Assembly (NCBI RefSeq): GCF_900111685.1
Contig: NZ_FOHX01000007.1
Span: 421,986-485,985 of the forward strand
DNA: 64,000 nucleotides
Reading direction: 5' to 3'
From: Nonomuraea wenchangensis
GTDB lineage: Bacteria > Actinomycetota > Actinomycetes > Streptosporangiales > Streptosporangiaceae
The position numbers and the translations under genes were made by a program. Positions 41,999-50,789 of this stretch are shown piece after piece. The notes beneath the pieces are model-generated. The model did no database searches, was not told the DNA's origin, and saw nothing but the letters and a program-made list of their open reading frames with translations. Numbering within the stretch: position 1 is the stretch's first letter; every line of letters starts with the position of its first letter.

Positions 41999-43074
41999 CG
42001 CTGTCCATCCTCGACCTCGCCCCCGTCGTGTCGGGCGGCACCGTCGCGCGGGCGCTGCGCGACACCATCGACCTGGCCAGGCGCGCCGAGGGCTTCGGCT
42101 ACCGCCGCTACTGGCTGGCCGAGCACCACTTCGCGCCCGGCGTGGCCAGCTCGGCCCCGGCCGTGCTCATCGCCCTCGTGGCCGCGGCCACGAACACGAT
42201 CCGCGTCGGGTCGGGGGCCGTGCAGCTCGGGCACCAGACGCCGCTGTCGGTGGTCGAGCAGTTCGGCCTCATCGACGCGCTGCACCCCGGCCGCATCGAC
42301 CTCGGCATCGGCCGCTCCGGCCGGCGCCGCGCCGAACTCACCGCCGAGCCGCGCGCCGCCGAGGTCGTGGACGGGCTGCTCATCCCGCCGCCGTTCGACT
42401 ACTCCCGCCTGGCGCAGCACCCCCACCTCGCCCACGCCGCCACCCTGCTGCAGCAGCCCGGCGCGCGGACGCCGGACTTCGCCGACCAGATCGACGACGT
42501 GCTCGCCTTCCTGGCCGGCACCCACGAGGTACGGGCCGTGCCCGGCGAGGGCGCCGACCTGGAGGTCTGGATCCTCGGCAGCAGCGGCGGGCAGAGCGCC
42601 CGGGTCGCCGGGGAGCGGGGGCTGCCGTTCGCGGCCAACTACCACGTCAGCCCCTCCAGCGTGCTGGAGGCCGTCATGGCCTACCGGGAGGCGTTCAAGC
42701 CCTCCGCCACGCTGGCCGAGCCGTACGTCATGGTCTCCGCGGACGCGGTCGTCGCCCCGGACGAGGGCAGGGCGCGCGAGCTGGCCAAGGGCTACGACCT
42801 GTGGGTGCGCAGCATCAGGACCGGCTCGGGCGCGATCCCGTACCCGAGCGCGGCCGAGGCCGACGCCCACGTCTGGACCCACGACGACCGCGCGCTCGTC
42901 CAGGACCGCCTCGACACCCGGTTCGTCGGCTCGCCCGGCCAGGTGGCCGACGGGCTGCGCGTGCTGCGCCGGGTGACCGGGGCCGACGAGCTGCTGGTCA
43001 CCACCATCACCCACGACCATGAGGACCGCGTGCGCTCGTACGAGCTGCTCGCCGACGCCTGGGACCGCCCGTGA
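41995..43074 (+). CDS. MsnO8-type luciferase-like oxidoreductase (fourth copy)
   Basis: This 359-aa protein begins LSILDLAPVVSGGT, and its WLAEHHFAPGVASSAPAVLI near 39 and HPGRIDLGIGRSGRRR near 98 are characteristic of the MsnO8/YhbW branch of luciferase-like enzymes. The GTG start overlaps the previous stop, and its own stop overlaps the GTG of the binding-protein gene. It is the last of four adjacent LLM genes that share little identity by eye, so they arose from different branches rather than by recent tandem duplication. Confidence 0.8.
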   Translation: MTLSILDLAPVVSGGTVARALRDTIDLARRAEGFGYRRYWLAEHHFAPGVASSAPAVLIALVAAATNTIRVGSGAVQLGHQTPLSVVEQFGLIDALHPGRIDLGIGRSGRRRAELTAEPRAAEVVDGLLIPPPFDYSRLAQHPHLAHAATLLQQPGARTPDFADQIDDVLAFLAGTHEVRAVPGEGADLEVWILGSSGGQSARVAGERGLPFAANYHVSPSSVLEAVMAYREAFKPSATLAEPYVMVSADAVVAPDEGRARELAKGYDLWVRSIRTGSGAIPYPSAAEADAHVWTHDDRALVQDRLDTRFVGSPGQVADGLRVLRRVTGADELLVTTITHDHEDRVRSYELLADAWDRP

Positions 43075-44681
43075 GACGCCTCGCCCCCGCCGCCGCTTCC
43101 GCCGTCCTGCTGGCGGTCCTGGCCGGCTGTGGCGCGCCGGCCGCCGAGCAGGCCGCCCCCGCCACGCTCACCTGGGCCGTCGAGACGCAGCCCATCACGC
43201 TCAACCCCCAGCAGTGGTCGCAGAACAAGGCGAGGCTGCTGGTGTTCAACCAGTTCGACGCGCTCCTCGCCAAGGACGAGGACGGCTCCTACCGCCCCTG
43301 GCTGGCCAAGTCGTGGACGGTGTCGGACGACGGGCTGACGTACACGCTCGACCTGCGCGAGGACGTCACCTTCCACGACGGCGCGACGTTCGACGCCGCC
43401 TCCGTCAAGGCCAACCTCGACCAGTTCCTCGTGCCCGGCTACAACGCGGCCGTGGCCGCCATCCAGCTCAGGTCCTTCAAGAAGGCCGAGGTCGTCGCGC
43501 CGCACCGGCTCAGGATCACCCTCAAGGAGCCGGACGCGCTGTTCCTGGACTTCCTCGCCTCGCCGTACGCGGGGCAGATCTCGCCGAAGTCGCTCAAGAG
43601 CGCCAAGGACCTCAAGTTCGGCGGTCCCGACCTGGTCGGGACCGGGCCGTTCATCCTCGACCGGTACGTCCAGGGCCAGGAGATCCACTACCGCCGCAAC
43701 CCCGCCTACCGCTGGCCGCCCGCCGGAGCCGCCCACCGGGGCCCCGCCCACCTGGCCGAGATCACCTACCGGTTCCTGCCCGAGGCCGCCGTACGGGTCG
43801 GCGCGCTCACCTCCGGCCAGGTCCAGGTCATCGAGGGAGTGCCCGCCACCGAGGTCGCCCTGATCGAGAAGGACCCCTCCCTGGCGCTGCACACGTCGCT
43901 CAACTCCGGCACCTCCTACTCCTACTACTTCAACACCTCGCACCCGCCCTTCGACGACGAACGGGTGCGCCAGGCGTTCCGCGAGGCCGTGGACGTGGAC
44001 GCCGTGCTGCGCTCGGTCTACCGGGGCACCGCCACCAGGGCGTGGAGCGTCGTCGGCCGGCGCAGCCCCTTCTACGACGCCTCGCTGGAGGGCTCCTTCG
44101 GCGGCGACGTCGCCAAGGCCAACGCCCTGCTCGACGCCGCCGGCTGGACCGGGCGCGACGCCGAGGGCTACCGCGTCAAGGACGGCGAGCGGCTCACCGT
44201 GCGCGAGGTCGCCTCCGCCCCGTTCGTACGCGACCGCAGGGACGTCCTCGCCCAGGCCATCCAGGCCCAGGTCAAGCAGAACGCGGGCATCGACTTCCAG
44301 GTGCGGATCGTCGACCAGGGCAGCGCGCAGAAGGCCCTGGAGGAGGACGCGTACGAGCTGTTCGGCAACTCCCGCGGCGACGCCGACGCCGGGGCCGCGC
44401 TCAACCTCATCCTGCCGGCGAAGGCCGCCATCAACCGCACCCACTTCGCCGACCCGCGGGTGGACAAGTGGCTGGCCGCCGCCTCGGCCACGTCCGACCA
44501 GGCCGCGCGGAAGAAGCTCTACGCCCAGGTGCAGCGGGCCGCCGTGGCGGAGCACGCGGTGGTGTTCCCGATCTACGTGCCGGCCGACCAGATCGCGGCG
44601 AGCGGGAACGTGCAGGGGCTCGGCTTCGAGCCCGCCTCCGGCACGCCCGCGAGCGCGTACGACGTGCGGATCGGCACATGA
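43071..44681 (+). CDS. Peptide/nickel-type ABC transporter substrate-binding lipoprotein
   Basis: This 536-aa class C binding protein (SBP_bac_5) has the lipobox LAGC near residue 22. Domain markers include WSVSDDGLTYTLDLREDVTFHDG-like sequence near 80-105 and YSYYFNTSHPPFDDERVRQAF near 283. It captures the substrate for the Dpp-type permeases and ATPase that follow. A GTG start overlaps the preceding monooxygenase. Dpp/Opp-type systems also import glutathione and other sulfur compounds, which fits this operon; the ligand is inferred. Confidence 0.85.
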   Translation: MRRLAPAAASAVLLAVLAGCGAPAAEQAAPATLTWAVETQPITLNPQQWSQNKARLLVFNQFDALLAKDEDGSYRPWLAKSWTVSDDGLTYTLDLREDVTFHDGATFDAASVKANLDQFLVPGYNAAVAAIQLRSFKKAEVVAPHRLRITLKEPDALFLDFLASPYAGQISPKSLKSAKDLKFGGPDLVGTGPFILDRYVQGQEIHYRRNPAYRWPPAGAAHRGPAHLAEITYRFLPEAAVRVGALTSGQVQVIEGVPATEVALIEKDPSLALHTSLNSGTSYSYYFNTSHPPFDDERVRQAFREAVDVDAVLRSVYRGTATRAWSVVGRRSPFYDASLEGSFGGDVAKANALLDAAGWTGRDAEGYRVKDGERLTVREVASAPFVRDRRDVLAQAIQAQVKQNAGIDFQVRIVDQGSAQKALEEDAYELFGNSRGDADAGAALNLILPAKAAINRTHFADPRVDKWLAAASATSDQAARKKLYAQVQRAAVAEHAVVFPIYVPADQIAASGNVQGLGFEPASGTPASAYDVRIGT

Positions 44682-45583
44682 TCAGACGGCTGGGCACGGG
44701 CCTCGCGGTGCTCTGGGCCGCCGCCACCGCCTCGTACGTCGCCCTGCTGCTGGCGCCGGGCGACACCGTGGACATCCTGGTCGGCGACGGCCCCGACACC
44801 CCGGAGATCCGGGCGCGGATCGTCGCCGAGTGGGGGCTCGACCGGCCCGAGATCGTCCAGTACGTGTCCTACCTGTGGCGGCTGCTGCACGGCGACCTCG
44901 GCCGCTCCTACCAGGCGCAGCGCGGCGTCGGCGAGATCCTGGCCGGCCAGGTGGGGCCCACCGCGCAGCTCACCCTCGCCGCGGCGGGCACCGGGGTGGT
45001 GCTGGCCGGGGTCATCGCGCTCGCCACCGCCGGGCGGGGCAGGTGGGCGCGCGGCGCGGCCTCGGCCGCCGAGCTGGTGGCGGTGTCGGTGCCGCCGTTC
45101 CTCATCGGGATCGTGCTGTTGTCGGTGTTCTCGTTCACGCTCGGCTGGTTCCCGGTCTCGGGGGCGCAGGGGCCGCGGGCGCTGGTGCTGCCGGCGCTCG
45201 CGCTCGGCCTGCCCATCGCCGGCGTGCTCGGCCAGGTGCTGCGCGGCGGGCTGGAGCAGGCGCTGGAGCAGCCCTTCGCGGTCACGGCCAGGGCGCGCGG
45301 CCTCACCGAGCGCGCCCTGGTCGCCCGGCACGCCCTGCGGCACGCGCTCATCCCGGCCGTGACGCTGGCCGGCTGGTTCACCGGCACGCTGCTGGGCGGC
45401 GCGGTGATCACCGAGATCCTGTTCGGGCGGCCGGGGCTCGGCCAGGTGGCCATGCAGGCGGTGACCGGCCGCGACATGCCCGTCGTGATGGCCGTGGTGC
45501 TGCTGTCGGCCGTCGTGTACGTGACCATCAGCACGCTGCTCGACCTGGCCTACCGCGCCATCGACCCGAGGATCCGGACATGA
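44678..45583 (+). CDS. ABC transporter permease (DppB-like)
   Basis: This 301-aa membrane protein has about six hydrophobic helices. It starts MIRRLGTGLAVLWAAATASY and carries the ATPase-contact motif TARARGLTERALVARHALRHALIP near 205-228. The C-terminal FGRPGLGQVAMQAVTGRDMP is typical of DppB. It overlaps the binding-protein gene by four bases and forms a heterodimer with the next permease. Confidence 0.86.
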   Translation: MIRRLGTGLAVLWAAATASYVALLLAPGDTVDILVGDGPDTPEIRARIVAEWGLDRPEIVQYVSYLWRLLHGDLGRSYQAQRGVGEILAGQVGPTAQLTLAAAGTGVVLAGVIALATAGRGRWARGAASAAELVAVSVPPFLIGIVLLSVFSFTLGWFPVSGAQGPRALVLPALALGLPIAGVLGQVLRGGLEQALEQPFAVTARARGLTERALVARHALRHALIPAVTLAGWFTGTLLGGAVITEILFGRPGLGQVAMQAVTGRDMPVVMAVVLLSAVVYVTISTLLDLAYRAIDPRIRT

Positions 45584-45605
45584 GGGCGTACCCGGAGGTC
45601 CGGCC

Positions 45606-46445
45606 ATGAGCGCGCTCACCCGGAACGCGCCGCCCCTGAGGATCCCGCCCGTCGCGGTGCTCCTGCCGGTGGCGTTCCTCGCCCTGCTCGGCGTGGCCGT
45701 GGCCGCGCCCGGCCTGCTCACCGCCGCCGACCCGCTGGCCGCCGACCCGCTGGCCGCGCTCGCCCCGCCCGGCGGCGCCCACTGGCTCGGCACCGACCAC
45801 CTCGGCCGCGACGTGCTGGCCAGGGTCGTCCACGGCGCCCGGCACTCCATCAGCATCGGCGTGGCCGCCACCGCGCTCGCCGTCACCGGCGGCGTGCTGC
45901 TCGGCCTGGCCGCCGGGCTGTCGCCGCGATGGCTGGAGGAGACGCTGACCCGCGCGTTCGACGTGCTGTCCACGCTGCCGGAGCTGCTGCTCGCGCTGCT
46001 CGTCGTGGCGATCATCGGCCCCGGCACGGGCAACGTCATCCTGGCCATCGCCGTCGCCCAGATCCCCAACTACGCCCGCGTGATCCGCGCCCAGACCTTC
46101 GTCGTCCGCCGTTCCGGCTACGTCGAGCAGGCCGTCACCTTCGGCCGCCCCCGTGCGGCGATCATCGCCGGGCACGTGCTGCCCAACGTGCTCGGCCCGA
46201 TCCCCGTGCTGGCCACGATCGGCCTCGGCACGGCGATCATCGCCGGCTCCGGGCTCAGCTTCCTCGGCATGGGGCCGCAGCCGCCCGCCGCCGAGTGGGG
46301 CGCGATGCTCTCCGAAGCCCGCAACTACCTGCGGGTCGCCTGGTGGGAGGCGGTCTTCCCTGGCCTGGCGATCACGCTCACCGTCGTCTGCCTGACCGTC
46401 GCCGGGCGCCGCCTGCAGCGCCGTTTCGAAGGGAGGACCCCATGA
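45606..46445 (+). CDS. ABC transporter permease (DppC-like)
   Basis: This 279-aa membrane protein shows HWLGTDHLGRDVLARVVHGAR near 58, the DppC hallmark, and a contact loop near 160 (RRSGYVEQAVTFGRPRAAII) in place of the usual EAA motif. GGAGG lies 6-10 bases before the ATG. The 22-base gap from the first permease is the only clear break in overlaps within this part of the operon. Its end overlaps the ATPase gene by four bases. Confidence 0.86.
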   Translation: MSALTRNAPPLRIPPVAVLLPVAFLALLGVAVAAPGLLTAADPLAADPLAALAPPGGAHWLGTDHLGRDVLARVVHGARHSISIGVAATALAVTGGVLLGLAAGLSPRWLEETLTRAFDVLSTLPELLLALLVVAIIGPGTGNVILAIAVAQIPNYARVIRAQTFVVRRSGYVEQAVTFGRPRAAIIAGHVLPNVLGPIPVLATIGLGTAIIAGSGLSFLGMGPQPPAAEWGAMLSEARNYLRVAWWEAVFPGLAITLTVVCLTVAGRRLQRRFEGRTP

Positions 46446-48028
46446 CGTCACCGCTGCTGGACGTACGGGAGCTGCGGGTGGGCTTCGGCCCGGCCGAGGT
46501 CGTGCGCGGCGTCTCCCTGTCCGTGGAGCCGGGCGAGTGCGTGGCGATCGTCGGGGAGTCCGGCTCCGGCAAGAGCGTCACCGCCCGCGCCCTGCTCGGC
46601 CTGGCCGGGCCGGGCTCCGCCGTGCGCGCCGCGTCGTTCCACGTCGCCGGGCGCGACGCGCTCGCCTTCACCCCGGCCGACTGGCGGCGGCTGCGCGGCG
46701 GGTTCGCCGGCCTCGTCCTGCAGGACGCGCTGGTCTCCCTCGACCCGCTGCGCACCGCGGCGGCCGAGATCGCCGAGGTGCTCGCCGTCCACGACGTCGT
46801 ACCGCGCGCCCGCCGCGCCGGGCGGGTGCTGGAGCTGCTGGACGCCGTGGGCGTGCCCGAGCCCGCGCTGCGCGCCGGGCAGCGCCCCCACCAGCTCTCC
46901 GGCGGGCTGCGGCAGCGGGTGCTCATCGCCTCCGCCATCGCCGCCGACCCCGCCCTGATCATCGCCGACGAGCCCACCACCGCGCTCGACGTCACCGTGC
47001 AGGCCCAGATCCTGCGCCTGCTCGCCGAGCGCAAGGCGGCCGGCACGGCGCTGCTGCTGATCAGCCACGACCTGGCCGTGGTCGCCGCCGTCGCCGACCG
47101 CGTCCTCGTCATGAAGGACGGCCGCGTCGTGGAGGAGGGCCCGGTCCGGCAGGTGCTGGCCGCGCCCGCGCACGACTACACCAGGACGCTGCTGGCCGCC
47201 GTGCCCTCGGCCGCCTCCCGAGGCACCCGGCTCACCACCGGGACGCCGCGCACCCGCCCGGCCCCGAACCTGTCCGGGCAGGTGCTCGCCGCGACCGCGC
47301 TCAGCCACTCCTACGACCGGCGTCCCGCCGTCGCCGAGGTCTCCTTCACCCTCCACGAGGGGGAGACGCTCGGCGTCGTCGGCGAGTCGGGCTCGGGCAA
47401 GAGCACGCTGGCCCGCCTCGCCCTCGCCCTGCTCGAACCCGCGCACGGCCGCGTCGCCCTGCACCAGCGGCAGTGGAGCAACCAGCCGGAACGCGCCCGC
47501 CGCCCCCTCCGGCACCGTGTCCAGCTCATCTCCCAGAACCCGCTCGACTCCTTCGACCCCCGCCACACCGTCGGCCGGCTCGTCGCCGAGCCGCTGCGCC
47601 TGCCCGCCGGGGAACGCCGCGAGCGGGTGCTCGACCTCCTGGAGCGCGTCGGGCTGCCGCCGGGGACGGCCGGCCGCCATCCGCGCGAGCTGTCCGGCGG
47701 CCAGCGCCAGCGCGTCGCCATCGCCCGCGCCCTCGGGCCGCGCCCCGACGTGCTGGTGTGCGACGAGCCGGTCTCCGCGCTGGACGTCTCCGTCCAGGCC
47801 CAGGTGCTCGACCTGCTCGCCGACGTCCAGGCCGAGTACGGCACCGCGATGGTGTTCATCTCGCACGACCTGGGCGTGGTGCACCACGTCGCGGACCGGG
47901 TGCTGGTCATGAAGGACGGCCGGGTGGTGGAGGAGGGGGACGTGGAGGACGTCTTCATCCGGCCGCGTCATCCGTACACGCGGGCCCTGGTCGCGGCGGT
48001 GCCGCGGCTGGGCGTGCCGGCGGCGTGA
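46442..48028 (+). CDS. ABC transporter ATPase with two fused domains (DppD-DppF type)
   Basis: This 528-aa protein is a fusion of the two ATPases that are separate in classical Dpp systems. Domain 1 has GESGSGKSVT near 38, LSGGLRQRV near 152 and ADEPTTALDV near 175. Domain 2 has GESGSGKST near 315, LSGGQRQRVA near 417 and CDEPVSALDV near 440. Both end with the same VLVMKDGRVVEEG phrase, pointing to an internal duplication. It closes the operon; the convergent NmrA-type gene ends 9 bases beyond its stop. Confidence 0.88.
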   Translation: MTSPLLDVRELRVGFGPAEVVRGVSLSVEPGECVAIVGESGSGKSVTARALLGLAGPGSAVRAASFHVAGRDALAFTPADWRRLRGGFAGLVLQDALVSLDPLRTAAAEIAEVLAVHDVVPRARRAGRVLELLDAVGVPEPALRAGQRPHQLSGGLRQRVLIASAIAADPALIIADEPTTALDVTVQAQILRLLAERKAAGTALLLISHDLAVVAAVADRVLVMKDGRVVEEGPVRQVLAAPAHDYTRTLLAAVPSAASRGTRLTTGTPRTRPAPNLSGQVLAATALSHSYDRRPAVAEVSFTLHEGETLGVVGESGSGKSTLARLALALLEPAHGRVALHQRQWSNQPERARRPLRHRVQLISQNPLDSFDPRHTVGRLVAEPLRLPAGERRERVLDLLERVGLPPGTAGRHPRELSGGQRQRVAIARALGPRPDVLVCDEPVSALDVSVQAQVLDLLADVQAEYGTAMVFISHDLGVVHHVADRVLVMKDGRVVEEGDVEDVFIRPRHPYTRALVAAVPRLGVPAA

Positions 48029-48037
48029 GCGGCCGGT

Positions 48038-48958
48038 TCAGGCCGGGGTGCGGGCGAGGCGGGCGCGGAGGGCGGCGGCGCCGGACTCGGCGAGCCAGTC
48101 GGCGAGGGTGCGCAACCCCGGATGGATGACGCGCAGCGCCTCGATGTCGGCGTGCCAGCGGTGGCCGGCCTGCCAGCGCCTGCTGGTGTCGGCGATGTCC
48201 GGACCGAGCCGGGCGATCTCGTCGTCGGTGAGCCGCTCGTACCGGACCGGGATGCCGGTGGCCTCGCTGATCGTGGCGGCGGCGGCCACCGGCGTGGGAT
48301 CGTCGCCCGCCAGTTCGAGGGTCCGTCCGGCGAACCGGGCGGGGTCGGCGAACGCGAGCGCCGCGAACTCGGCGACGTCCTCCAGCGCGATGACCTGCAT
48401 GGGCTCGTCCGGCGGGAAGAGGTGCCGGTGGACGCCCCCGAAGATGCCGTCGATCCCGGCGATCCCGGAGGCGAGATAGTTCGTCATGAACCGGACCGGG
48501 CGCAGCACGGTGGGCAGCGCGACGCGCTCGCGCAGGTACTCCTCGATCAGCGCCTTGCCCGCCGACCCCCGCGACGCGGCCGACGCCGAGGCGAGGGTGC
48601 TGAACACGACCTGCTCGACCCCCGCGCCGGCCGCCGCGTCGATCAGCGCCCGGCCGCGGGCCACCTCGAGATCCGTGTCCAGCCCGTCCGGCCCGAAGGC
48701 CACCGGCGGTATGCCGAACACGGCGGCCACGCCGTCGAACGCGGGCGGCAGGCTCGCCGGATCGTCGAGGTCGCCGCGTACGAGCTCGGCGCCCGCGGCG
48801 GCCAGCCCGGCGGCGGCGGGCGTGGTCAGGTCGCGCACCAGCGCGCGTACGCGCCGGCCGCCGGCGAGCAGGCGGCGAGCGGTGACGCCGCCCTGCTTGC
48901 CGGTGGCTCCGGTGACGAGGACGGGGGCGTCGGAAATGTTCGGTGTCGCGGTGGTCAT
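48038..48958 (-). CDS. NmrA-family NAD(P)-binding protein
   Basis: This 306-aa atypical short-chain dehydrogenase of the NmrA/azoreductase-like group has the dinucleotide motif VLVTGATGKQGGVTARRLL near 14-32 and a hot-dog of conserved residues FSTLASASAAS near 125. Such proteins bind NADP(H) and act as sensors or reductases. It is divergent from the TetR gene 82 bases away, the usual arrangement for a regulator and its target. Substrate not readable. Confidence 0.75.
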   Translation of the reverse strand: MTTATPNISDAPVLVTGATGKQGGVTARRLLAGGRRVRALVRDLTTPAAAGLAAAGAELVRGDLDDPASLPPAFDGVAAVFGIPPVAFGPDGLDTDLEVARGRALIDAAAGAGVEQVVFSTLASASAASRGSAGKALIEEYLRERVALPTVLRPVRFMTNYLASGIAGIDGIFGGVHRHLFPPDEPMQVIALEDVAEFAALAFADPARFAGRTLELAGDDPTPVAAAATISEATGIPVRYERLTDDEIARLGPDIADTSRRWQAGHRWHADIEALRVIHPGLRTLADWLAESGAAALRARLARTPA

Positions 48959-49040
48959 GGTCCCTCTCCGTAGGACGGGGATACTGGCGTGGTCCGGGAT
49001 GCTCCACCCGCTTCGCCGCCGCAGACAAGGATTTCGTGAC

Positions 49041-49790
49041 GTGACAGCAGCACCCGCCGGGCGCGCCGACGCCCGCCGCAACCGGGAACTCGTGCTCCGT
49101 ACGGCGGCGCGGGTCTTCACCGAGGAGGGGACCGGGGCGTCACTCGGCCGCATCGCGCGACGCGCCGGGGTGGGGGCAGGGACCGTCTACCGGCACTTCC
49201 CGAGCAAGGAGATCCTGATCGAGGCCGTGCTCGCCGAACACGTCGAGGAGATGGTGGCCGCCGCAGGCCGCTGGCGGGCCCGGGCCGCGCCGGGTGACGC
49301 GCTGTTCGGGTTCCTGCTGGAGGCGATCGACCGGTCGGCGGGCCGCCGGCCCGTCTGCGACGCGCTCAGCGAGGACCACGGCTGGCCGCGCGCCGTGCTG
49401 GCGGCCGGCGCCCGGCGCTTCCACGAGGCACTGGAGCGCCTGCTGCGCGAGGCGAGACAGGCCGGCGCGATACGCGCCGACCTGCGGGCCGACGACCTGG
49501 CGGCGCTCGCCGTCGGCGGTGTCGCCCTGCGCTCGGCGCGCCGGGACCCGGTGCGGGGCGCACAGCTGGTGCGGCTGCTGCTGGACGGCCTGCGCACCCG
49601 TGCCGTCACGGAACCTGAGCCGTTCCGTGACGGCACGGGTGCCCCCGCGCGTCACGGAACGACCGGGCCACTGCACTGCGCGGAGTGCGGCGCGGTGCTG
49701 CGGGTGCACACCACCGGCCGGCCGCCCCGCTACTGCGGTCCCACCTGCCGCCAGCGCGCCCACCGTCGCCGCCTCGCCGGGCGAGGCTGA
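49041..49790 (+). CDS. TetR-family regulator with C-terminal zinc-ribbon-like extension
   Basis: This 249-aa protein has a normal TetR core (about 1-190): the helix-turn-helix SLGRIARRAGVGAGTVYRHFPSKE is split as SLGRIARRAGVG and TVYRHFPSKE near 35-58. The core is followed by a short linker and a Cys-rich tail (CAECGAVL, then PPRYCGPTCRQRAHRRR, about 213-245) that looks like a zinc finger of the FCS/CGNR type. The linker coincides with a perfect 19-base DNA inverted repeat. The GTG start at 49041 lies 82 bases from the divergent NmrA gene, its likely target. The extension could be a true fusion or the product of an inserted palindrome reading through a lost stop. Confidence 0.75.
   Translation: MTAAPAGRADARRNRELVLRTAARVFTEEGTGASLGRIARRAGVGAGTVYRHFPSKEILIEAVLAEHVEEMVAAAGRWRARAAPGDALFGFLLEAIDRSAGRRPVCDALSEDHGWPRAVLAAGARRFHEALERLLREARQAGAIRADLRADDLAALAVGGVALRSARRDPVRGAQLVRLLLDGLRTRAVTEPEPFRDGTGAPARHGTTGPLHCAECGAVLRVHTTGRPPRYCGPTCRQRAHRRRLAGRG
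49596..49640. repeat. Perfect 19-base inverted repeat inside the TetR gene
   Basis: ACCCGTGCCGTCACGGAAC (49596-49614) and its exact complement (49622-49640) are separated by CTGAGCC. A further copy of GTCACGGAAC lies at 49651-49660. The repeat encodes the linker between the TetR core and the zinc-ribbon-like tail. In RNA it would form a very stable hairpin inside the message. Confidence 0.85.
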
Positions 49791-49807
49791 ACGGTGCCCC
49801 CTCCCGC

Positions 49808-50692
49808 TCAGACGTGGGGGAAGAGGAACCTCGCCGCCTCGTCGAGAGCCTGCCCCGCCTCCTCGACGAGCGCCGTGTGGTGCTGGAAGACGTGCGGCAG
49901 CCCGCCCCAGACCCGCAACGTCACGTCCACGTCGGCCGCGGCCGCGCGGGCGGCGAGGAGGACCGCGTCGTCCAGCAGGAGCTCGTTCGAGCCCGCCTGG
50001 ATGAGCAGGGGCGGCAGCCCGGCGAGGTCGGCCAGCGCGGGGCTGGCCGTCGGCGCGGACGGGTCCTGCTGTCCCAGGTAATGCGTGCGATATCCCTCCA
50101 GGTCGGACCGGACGAAGATGGGGTCGATCCCGAGCTTGGTCTCGATGCTCGCCCCGCTGAACGTGAGGTCCGTCCAGGGGGAGAACGTCGCGACCGCCGC
50201 CGGCATGGGCAGCCCCTCCTCGCGCGCCGCCAGCAGCGTCGCGATCGCCAGCCCGCCGCCCGCGGAGTCGCCCGCCAGGGCGATGCGTGACGGGCTGTCG
50301 GCCTGCCCGAGCAACTCGCGGTAGGCCGCCAGCCCGTCCTCGACCGCCGCGGGGAACGGATGCTCGGGGGCGAGCCGGTAGTCGGGCGAGACCAGCCTGG
50401 TGCGGGCGCGGCGCGCAAGGTCACCCGCCAGGGCGAGATGGGTGCGCGGGGAGCCGACGACGTACCCGCCGCCGTGCAGGTAGAGCACCACGGTCCCGGC
50501 GGCCCGATCAGCGGGCTCCAGCTCCAGCGCGGGACGCCCGCCGAGGGTGGTGTCGCGGACGGTGACGCCGTCCGGCGCCGGCGCCTGGAACATCTGGTCG
50601 AAACCCGCCCGCGCCTCCGCGACCGTGGCGTCCGGGCTCTTGGGCGCGTTGCGGAGCAGGGCGTCCAGGGCTTCACGCTGTTGACGGCTCAT
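49808..50692 (-). CDS. Alpha/beta hydrolase (hormone-sensitive-lipase family)
   Basis: This 294-aa esterase-type enzyme has the oxyanion motif HGGGYVVGSP near 73, the nucleophile elbow GDSAGGGLA near 140 and the catalytic His in GLPHVFQHH near 265. It is divergent from a MarR regulator across a double operator (50719-50761), so it is probably derepressed by a small lipophilic or phenolic inducer. Small-chain ester hydrolysis is the expected activity; substrate unknown. Confidence 0.82.
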   Translation of the reverse strand: MSRQQREALDALLRNAPKSPDATVAEARAGFDQMFQAPAPDGVTVRDTTLGGRPALELEPADRAAGTVVLYLHGGGYVVGSPRTHLALAGDLARRARTRLVSPDYRLAPEHPFPAAVEDGLAAYRELLGQADSPSRIALAGDSAGGGLAIATLLAAREEGLPMPAAVATFSPWTDLTFSGASIETKLGIDPIFVRSDLEGYRTHYLGQQDPSAPTASPALADLAGLPPLLIQAGSNELLLDDAVLLAARAAAADVDVTLRVWGGLPHVFQHHTALVEEAGQALDEAARFLFPHV

Positions 50693-50718
50693 GAGTGACC
50701 CTCCAGGTCAGGTCGGAT

Positions 50719-50761
50719 AGATTCCTTGGAATGCACCTGGCAACAAGATTCCAAGGAATCT
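50719..50761. promoter_or_regulatory. Double MarR-type operator between hydrolase and marR genes
   Basis: AGATTCCTTGGAAT (50719-50732) and its perfect reverse complement ATTCCAAGGAATCT (50748-50761) face each other across 15 bases. Each half is itself an ATTCC-NN-GGAAT dyad, the usual size of a MarR-dimer site. The pair lies between the divergent alpha/beta hydrolase and MarR genes and could repress both. Confidence 0.78.
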
Positions 50762-50789
50762 TGTTCCCGCGATCGGAAGGGAAGTCGTC

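Noticed and set aside
38431..43074. Recent tandem duplication of the four luciferase-like genes
   Set aside because: By eye the proteins differ in length and share only fold-level motifs, so they belong to different branches.
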